From DASUZB01 sp036377075 (GTDB lineage: Bacteria > Actinomycetota > CALGFH01), in the NCBI GenBank assembly GCA_036377075.1, contig DASUZB010000235.1, positions 1-54,945 of the forward strand: a stretch of 54,945 bases of DNA, written 5' to 3'. Position 1 is the first letter of the stretch, and each line of letters begins with the position of its first letter. The translations under genes were made by a program, and so were the position numbers. The notes beneath the pieces were generated by a model. That model saw only the letters and a list, made by a program, of their open reading frames with translations, did no database searches and was not told the origin of the DNA. Shown in pieces: positions 50,127 through 54,945 of this stretch.

Positions 50127-50780
50127 TCAGCCTGTCGACGCCCGGAGGTAGGTGAGCACGGCGAGCACGCGCCGGTGGTCGTCGGGTGACTCCTCGAGGC
50201 CGAGTTTCGCGAAGATGTGCTTCACGTGCGCCTCGACGGTCTTGGGGCTGAGAAACAGGCGGTCGCAGATCCCCTGGTTGGATCGGCCCTCGGCCATGAG
50301 CGTGAGCACCTGGCGCTCGCGCTCGGTGAGCTCGGCGAGCAGGCCGTCGGGCCGGGGCCGCTTGATGAGGCGGGCGACGATGGTCGGGTCGAGCACGCAC
50401 TCGCCCTCGTGGATTCGCCGGAGCGCGTCGGTCAGGACGGCGACGTCGGAGACTCGCTCCTTGAGCAGGTAGCCCACCCCACCCGGATGCTGCTCGAGCA
50501 GGCGCATCGCGTAGCGGGAGGCCAGGTAGTGGGAGAGCACCAGCACCCCCACCCTGGGGTGGGCGCCGCGGATCTCTTGAGCGGCGACGAGCCCCTCGTC
50601 GGTGTGCGTCGGCGGCATCTTGATATCGACGATCGCTATGTCGGGGCGGGTCAGCTCGACGCGACGGCGGAGCTCGTCTGGGGTTGCGGCCTTGCCGACG
50701 ACGTCGAAGCCCGCCTCGGTGAGGAGACGGTCCAGCCCCTCCCTGAGGAGCACCTCGTCGTCGGCGATCACGACCCGCAT
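50127..50780 (-). CDS. NarL/FixJ-type response regulator
   Basis: The 217-residue protein has an N-terminal receiver (VVIADDEVLLREGLD; phospho-acceptor D52 in IVDIKMPP; conserved Lys in YLLKERV) and a C-terminal LuxR helix-turn-helix (LTERERQVLTLMAEGRSNQGICDRLFLSPKTVEAHVKHIFAKLGL). GGAGG precedes ATG 50780. The kinase gene upstream overlaps it by 13 bases, so the two form a co-translated pair. It should bind DNA after phosphorylation; targets are not evident. Confidence 0.93.
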   Translation of the reverse strand: MRVVIADDEVLLREGLDRLLTEAGFDVVGKAATPDELRRRVELTRPDIAIVDIKMPPTHTDEGLVAAQEIRGAHPRVGVLVLSHYLASRYAMRLLEQHPGGVGYLLKERVSDVAVLTDALRRIHEGECVLDPTIVARLIKRPRPDGLLAELTERERQVLTLMAEGRSNQGICDRLFLSPKTVEAHVKHIFAKLGLEESPDDHRRVLAVLTYLRASTG

Positions 50781-52513
50781 GGGACCTCCGCCCGGATTCT
50801 GACGCGTCCGCCGGGTTGGTGGAGGACCTCGAGCCGTCCGTCCAGCGCCCCGACGCGGTCCTGGAGGTCGATGAGGTCGTCGGGGGCGTCGCCGTCGCGC
50901 TCGACCTCGACCACGAGGTGGCCGTCGCGGCGTGTGGCGCCGATCGTGACCGTGCTGCCGCTGCTGTGCCTGACGACCTCGGCGACGACGAAGTAGGCCG
51001 CCGTCTCGATGACCGGCTCCAGCCGCCCCTCGGGCAGCGCCGTGATCCGGATCGGCACCGTGGCGTCCTCTGCGAGTGCCTCGACGGCGGCCGCGAGGCC
51101 TTCGTCAGCAAGCACGGCCGGGAAGATCCCGTGCGCGAGCTCGCGAAGCTCCCCCAGGGCGACGCGCAGCTCGTCCTCCGCCCGGTCGACGCGGGAGCGT
51201 TGGCCGGGGTCGGCGGAGGGTTGGAGCTTGGAGCGGGCAAGGCGCAGCGAGAGCGCGAGGCTGACCAGCCGCTGCTGGGCGCCGTCGTGCAGGTCGCGCT
51301 CCAGCCGCCGGCGTTCGGCGTCACCGGTGGCGATGATCCGTGCGCGGGAGGCACGCAGGTCCTCCAGCTGCGCCGCCAGCTCCGCCTGGAGCCGCTCGTG
51401 CTCCAACGCCAGCCGCGACGCGGCGGCGACCTCCTCTGCCAGCCCCGGATCGTCGAGCAGCCCGGCGCGGTGGGCCAGGAAGGCCACCTGCCGGCCGCCG
51501 CGGACCAGCGGCGTGACGGCGCCGTCAAGGGACAGCGGCCGTCCCTGGGCATCGACGCGCCTCCCGTCGGCGAGCGGGTAGGCCAGCTGGAGGGACGGGT
51601 CGCCGAGCGTGCCGGCGAGCACGTCACGGAGCCCTCCCGGGGCGGGGGCGCCCGCCAGCTCGACCACGAGCCGGGCCACGGCGTCGCGGGTCCGGCGGCC
51701 GCGCAGCCAGCTCCAGGCCACGCCCGCCGCCAGGGCGAGCAGCGCCGCGGCCTGACCCAGCCACAGGCGCCGGTCGGTGGGGTCGCTGCCGAGGGTGCCG
51801 CGGTCCAGGCTGTGCTGGAAGTCCCACGCGACCAGGCCAAGGAACACCGTGGCGGCGGCGGCGACGGGCACCCTGAGCCGCGCGAGGGCGGGCGTCGACC
51901 GCGCCAGCCGCAGGGCTACCAGCACGATCAGGGCCAGTGACCAGCCGAGCCCTAGCTGGACGCCGACGCGGTTCAGCCCGCTGGACAGGTCCGGGTCGTC
52001 GCGCACCAGCAGCAGGTTGCGGGGACACTGGCCGCACCCCTGGGAGGGGGGGTCAAAGAACAGTGCCGGCAGGAGCCCCAGCACCAGCACCGCGCCCAGG
52101 TAGGCGGCGGCAAGCCCGGCACGATCGGGCCAGCCGGAGAGCCGCCCGCTTGGATGGGCAAGGACCGCGTGGGCGATCAGCGGTGCGCCGACCGCGGACA
52201 GCGCCAGCCCGATGGCGAAGGCGAGCGCCGAGCCGATCCCGGGGTTGTTCCACTCCAGCAGGAACCAGCCGAAGCCGCCCGCGGCCAGCAGCAGCCCGAA
52301 CCGGCTGGCGGGCCGCCGCGCCCAGGCAATCAGCCCCACGGCGATCAACGCCCAGCCGGCGGCGAGGCCGGCCGCGGCGGTCCACAGCGACGACCCGGCG
52401 AACCCGTGGCCGGGCGTGCTGCGGGCGATCACCAGCGACCCCACCCCGACGGCGAGCCCCATCGGCCAGAGCGCGAGCCAGACGGCGCGCCCGAGGCCAG
52501 CAGCGGGTTTCAT
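50768..52513 (-). CDS. HisKA_3 sensor protein with degenerate ATP-binding domain
   Basis: This 581-residue protein has about eight membrane segments (residues 10-300), then an alpha-helical linker (EEVAAASRLALEHERLQAELAAQLEDLRASRARI). An intact phospho-acceptor box follows, with His in ERDLHDGAQQRLVSLAL. The ATPase domain is clearly damaged. The N-box reads AYFVVAEVVRHSSG, lacking about four residues that include the essential Asn. The G1 box is RDGDAPDDL in place of DDG-x-GG, and the Gly-rich G2 box is DLIDLQDRV. ATP binding is therefore doubtful. It is coupled to the NarL regulator. Phosphate may come from another kinase, for example the neighbour at 54263. Confidence 0.88.
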   Translation of the reverse strand: MKPAAGLGRAVWLALWPMGLAVGVGSLVIARSTPGHGFAGSSLWTAAAGLAAGWALIAVGLIAWARRPASRFGLLLAAGGFGWFLLEWNNPGIGSALAFAIGLALSAVGAPLIAHAVLAHPSGRLSGWPDRAGLAAAYLGAVLVLGLLPALFFDPPSQGCGQCPRNLLLVRDDPDLSSGLNRVGVQLGLGWSLALIVLVALRLARSTPALARLRVPVAAAATVFLGLVAWDFQHSLDRGTLGSDPTDRRLWLGQAAALLALAAGVAWSWLRGRRTRDAVARLVVELAGAPAPGGLRDVLAGTLGDPSLQLAYPLADGRRVDAQGRPLSLDGAVTPLVRGGRQVAFLAHRAGLLDDPGLAEEVAAASRLALEHERLQAELAAQLEDLRASRARIIATGDAERRRLERDLHDGAQQRLVSLALSLRLARSKLQPSADPGQRSRVDRAEDELRVALGELRELAHGIFPAVLADEGLAAAVEALAEDATVPIRITALPEGRLEPVIETAAYFVVAEVVRHSSGSTVTIGATRRDGHLVVEVERDGDAPDDLIDLQDRVGALDGRLEVLHQPGGRVRIRAEVPCGS

Positions 52514-52694
52514 GCGCGCATCGTCGCAAGCCTGGCGGGCGAGCTCAATCGGCGAGGGCGAGTTGGCGTCGTCCAAGCGCCCGGGAGAGGGTTAGCCCTA
52601 AGCTTCGGATGTGAGGACCGGGGCTCGCCCCGATGTGCCCGTGCGTCGCCGCCGCGTAGCCTCGACCCACGCCGCGCAAAGGGGAGGCGACGAC

Positions 52695-54218
52695 ATGGCT
52701 TGGACCCGCGGATCCATCCGAATTGTCGGTCTGACCCTCGTTCTTGTTGTGCTTGCCGGCTGTGGTGGCTCCGGCGCCGACAAGGCTGGCGGCGCGAGTG
52801 GGCAGCAGCCGCGCATTCTCACGATGGCGAACGCGACTGGCGACTCGGGCGAGCTCGACCCGTTTGTCAGTGAGGTCGCGCGCCTGTCCGGCGGGACGAT
52901 CCGCATCCAGGTGCAGAACAGGTGGCGTGTAGGCCAGGTCAGGTACGAGACCGGGCTGATCAAGGACGTTCGGGCCGGCAAGGCCGATCTCGGCTGGGCC
53001 GGCAGCCGCGCCTGGGACTCGGTCGGCGTCCTGAGCCTGCGTGCGCTGCACGCGCCGTTGCTGATCGACAGCTACGCCGCCCAGGAGCGCGTCCTCCAGA
53101 GCCCCCTGGTCGGGGAGATGCTGGCTGGCCTGGAGCCGATCGGGCTGGTCGGGCTAGGGGTGCTGCCCGGCCCGATGCGAAAGCCGCTGGGCATCTCCAA
53201 GCCGCTGGTTTCTCCCGGCGACTACGCCGGTCTGACCATCGGTGTGCAGCAGTCGCTGGTGGCGGACGAGACAATGCGGGCGCTGGGCGCCAAACCGGTA
53301 TGGTTTCCGGCGCTGGGCAAGATTGACAAGTTCGACGGGATCGAACAGCAGACCGCCTCGATCGAGGGCAACCGCTACGACACCATGGGCAAGCACTTCA
53401 CCGCCAACGTCAACCTCTGGCCCAGGCCGCTGGTGATCTTTGCGGGCAAGCAGGTGTTCGACTCGCTCAGCCCGGACCAGCGCAACGCCCTGCGGCAGGC
53501 GGCCGCCAACGTCATCCCGGCCAAAACCGCAGCGCTCCGCCGCGACGAGCAGGACGCGGCCGGGAACCTGTGCCGCCGAGGACTAGAGTTCCAGACGGCC
53601 AGCCCGAACGACCTGGCCGCGCTGCGAACGGCAGTCCAACCCGTCCACGACACCCTTGCCCGTGACCCGCAGACCAGCAAGTTCCTCACCGCGATCGCCG
53701 CGATCGGCAAGGGCGTCCCGGCAGAGTCAGCGCCGAACTGCCGCGCCACCGAACAGACGAACGGGCAAGCGGTCGGGGGCTCCAGCCAGCTGGACGGCGT
53801 CTACCGCGTGACCATGACGGCGAAGGACCTGCGCGCAGCCGGAAGCCCTGCCGGCGACATCATCCCCGAGAACTACGGAACCTTCACGTACGTCTTCGAC
53901 CGGGCCCGGTTCGCCTACACCCAGGAGGACAAGGACGCGTGCACCTGGGGCTACGGGACCTTCGCCGTCAAGGGGAACCAGGTCGAGTGGAGGTTCACCG
54001 ACGGCGGTGGCACAAGCCCAAACAACGCGTTCAACAGGCCTGGCGAGTTCTTCCTGTTCGGCTGGAGCCTGTACCGGGAGACGCTCACCCTGACACCGGT
54101 GCCGGGCGCGTCGCCCCAGAACTTCTGGCCCAAGCCCTGGCAGCGCGTCAGCAGCACGCCGTCGGCTCGCCACTTCAGCAAGCGCTGCCCGCCACCAGAC
54201 AACGCCCTGCCGCGCTGA
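52695..54218 (+). CDS. TRAP-type substrate-binding lipoprotein with extra C-terminal domain
   Basis: This 507-residue protein has a lipoprotein signal (LVVLAGC, Cys23) and a DctP-like TRAP binding domain (residues 45-370; NRWRVGQVRYETGLIKDVRAG, LHAPLLIDSY, LGVLPGPMRKPLG, QTASIEGNRYD). A C-terminal domain of about 130 residues (375-507) is probably a beta-barrel: LDGVYRVTMTAKDLRAAG, YGTFTYVFDRARFAYTQ, CTWGYGTFAVKGNQVEW. TRAP binding proteins do not normally have this second domain. No TRAP membrane subunits lie nearby. It is encoded between two sensor kinases and divergent from the first, so a role in signal sensing is more likely than uptake. GGGAGG precedes ATG 52695. Confidence 0.88.
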   Translation: MAWTRGSIRIVGLTLVLVVLAGCGGSGADKAGGASGQQPRILTMANATGDSGELDPFVSEVARLSGGTIRIQVQNRWRVGQVRYETGLIKDVRAGKADLGWAGSRAWDSVGVLSLRALHAPLLIDSYAAQERVLQSPLVGEMLAGLEPIGLVGLGVLPGPMRKPLGISKPLVSPGDYAGLTIGVQQSLVADETMRALGAKPVWFPALGKIDKFDGIEQQTASIEGNRYDTMGKHFTANVNLWPRPLVIFAGKQVFDSLSPDQRNALRQAAANVIPAKTAALRRDEQDAAGNLCRRGLEFQTASPNDLAALRTAVQPVHDTLARDPQTSKFLTAIAAIGKGVPAESAPNCRATEQTNGQAVGGSSQLDGVYRVTMTAKDLRAAGSPAGDIIPENYGTFTYVFDRARFAYTQEDKDACTWGYGTFAVKGNQVEWRFTDGGGTSPNNAFNRPGEFFLFGWSLYRETLTLTPVPGASPQNFWPKPWQRVSSTPSARHFSKRCPPPDNALPR

Positions 54219-54262
54219 AACACAGTCGGAACGGCGGCCCTGTCGCGGTCTCCGGACGCGGT

Positions 54263-54945
54263 TCACGGCACCTCGGGGTCCAGCAGGCCGGTCCCGGTCA
54301 CCTCGGAAAGCGGCAACTGCGCCGTCAGGCGAGTCCCGCGGCCCGGTGGACTATCGATCCCGAGCCGGCCGCCGAGCGCCTCGACCCGGTCGACAAGGCC
54401 GCGCAGCCCCGACCCGCCCGCCGGATCGGCCCCGCCGGCGCCATCGTCGGCGACCTCGACCGCCAGGACACCCTCGCCGGTCTCCAGCCGGACCGATGCC
54501 TGGGAGGCGTGGGCGTACTTAGCGATGTTGGCGAGCGCCTCCGAGCAGACAAAGTAGGCGGCCGCCTCCACCGCCGCCGGCAGCCGCCCGGACGGCGCCG
54601 TGACCTGGATCGGGACCGGGGAGCGCCCGGCAAGCTCGGTCACGGCCGCGGCCAGCCCACCCTCGACCAGCGCCGCCGGATGGACCCCGCGGGCGAACTC
54701 GCGCAGCTCGGCGCGGGCGGCGGCAAGCCCAACCGCGACCTCCGCCAACGGCGGGCCCGAGTCGGAGAGCAACTCGGCCACGCGCCCAAGGCGCTGCTCG
54801 GCGCCCCGGCGAAGCCTCCGCTCCAACCCGCGCCGCTGCGTGTCGGCGGCCTGGACGATCCTGCGCCGGGAGGCCGCCACCTCGGCGACCCGTGACCGCA
54901 CCTCGGCCTGCAGGCGGACGTTGGCTACCGCCAGCCGCGCCGCCG
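54263..54945 (-). CDS. HisKA_3-type kinase without phospho-acceptor His, partial
   Basis: The C-terminal about 227 residues of a kinase run to the window edge. The dimerisation helix keeps the family pattern (RRIVQAADTQRRGLERRL) but the phospho-acceptor box reads RRLRRGAEQRLGRV where DLHDGAQQRLV is expected; the His is Arg. The ATPase domain is well preserved: N-box EALANIAKYAHASQ, G1 VEVADDGAGGADP and G2 GGSGLRGLVDRVEALGG. It could bind and hydrolyse ATP but not autophosphorylate on the usual residue. Its N-terminal sensor part lies outside the window. Confidence 0.85.
   Translation of the reverse strand, partial: AARLAVANVRLQAEVRSRVAEVAASRRRIVQAADTQRRGLERRLRRGAEQRLGRVAELLSDSGPPLAEVAVGLAAARAELREFARGVHPAALVEGGLAAAVTELAGRSPVPIQVTAPSGRLPAAVEAAAYFVCSEALANIAKYAHASQASVRLETGEGVLAVEVADDGAGGADPAGGSGLRGLVDRVEALGGRLGIDSPPGRGTRLTAQLPLSEVTGTGLLDPEVP

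Overview
The window is a high-GC stretch that looks like the chromosome of an actinobacterium, probably a soil organism. The signs are the strong G/C third-position bias, frequent GTG starts, a Ddn-type F420-dependent reductase, actinobacterial DHA2 exporters, Tat/lipobox solute-binding proteins and NarL/HisKA_3 two-component proteins. No rRNA or intact tRNA gene is visible and the species cannot be named from the sequence.

Bases 1-34,000 are mostly core-like metabolic and transport modules. They begin with the tail of an NPCBM-domain protein, then a lipid kinase/PAP2 phosphatase pair, an orphan receiver protein and a MarR-controlled drug-type ABC exporter (MarR, ATPase, permease). Next are a Ddn-like reductase, a TetR/DHA2 exporter pair with its operator in the promoter spacer, an OatA-like acyltransferase, a GMC oxidoreductase and a CPA1 antiporter. 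An amino-acid permease is coupled to a FluG-like amidohydrolase, and a complete sugar ABC importer follows (binding protein, ATPase, two permeases). A second MarR/MFS operon, a flavoprotein disulfide reductase, a ROK kinase, a methyltransferase, an alpha/beta hydrolase, a third MFS exporter and a TetR repressor divergent from a secreted protein complete this part.

Bases 34,000-48,500 are accessory. An IS630 remnant marks the start. Then comes a minus-strand block: a membrane-anchored histidine-phosphatase-like protein, a 1026-residue TPR-CHAT protease, a membrane protein, a 26-codon microprotein overlapped on both sides, a zinc-ribbon-like protein and a protein of unknown family. A truncated tRNA-Val 3' half, probably an attachment-site scar, follows. 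Beside it sits a complete 1.4-kb IS5-type element (17-bp inverted repeats, TAA duplication) with a broken transposase and a YjbR/MmcQ-like passenger gene. Five unfamiliar minus-strand genes lie between this element and a solitary third copy of its right-end repeat at 48,467.

Bases 48,700-54,945 hold a lipoprotein, a decayed copy of a TRAP-like binding protein, and a signalling cluster. The cluster is a NarL-type regulator overlapping a histidine kinase, an intact TRAP-like lipoprotein with an extra C-terminal domain, and a second kinase cut by the window edge. The two kinases are degenerate in complementary ways: one keeps the phospho-acceptor histidine but has lost its ATP-binding motifs, and the other keeps the ATPase domain but has lost the histidine. 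With the CHAT block, this is the most interesting feature of the window.
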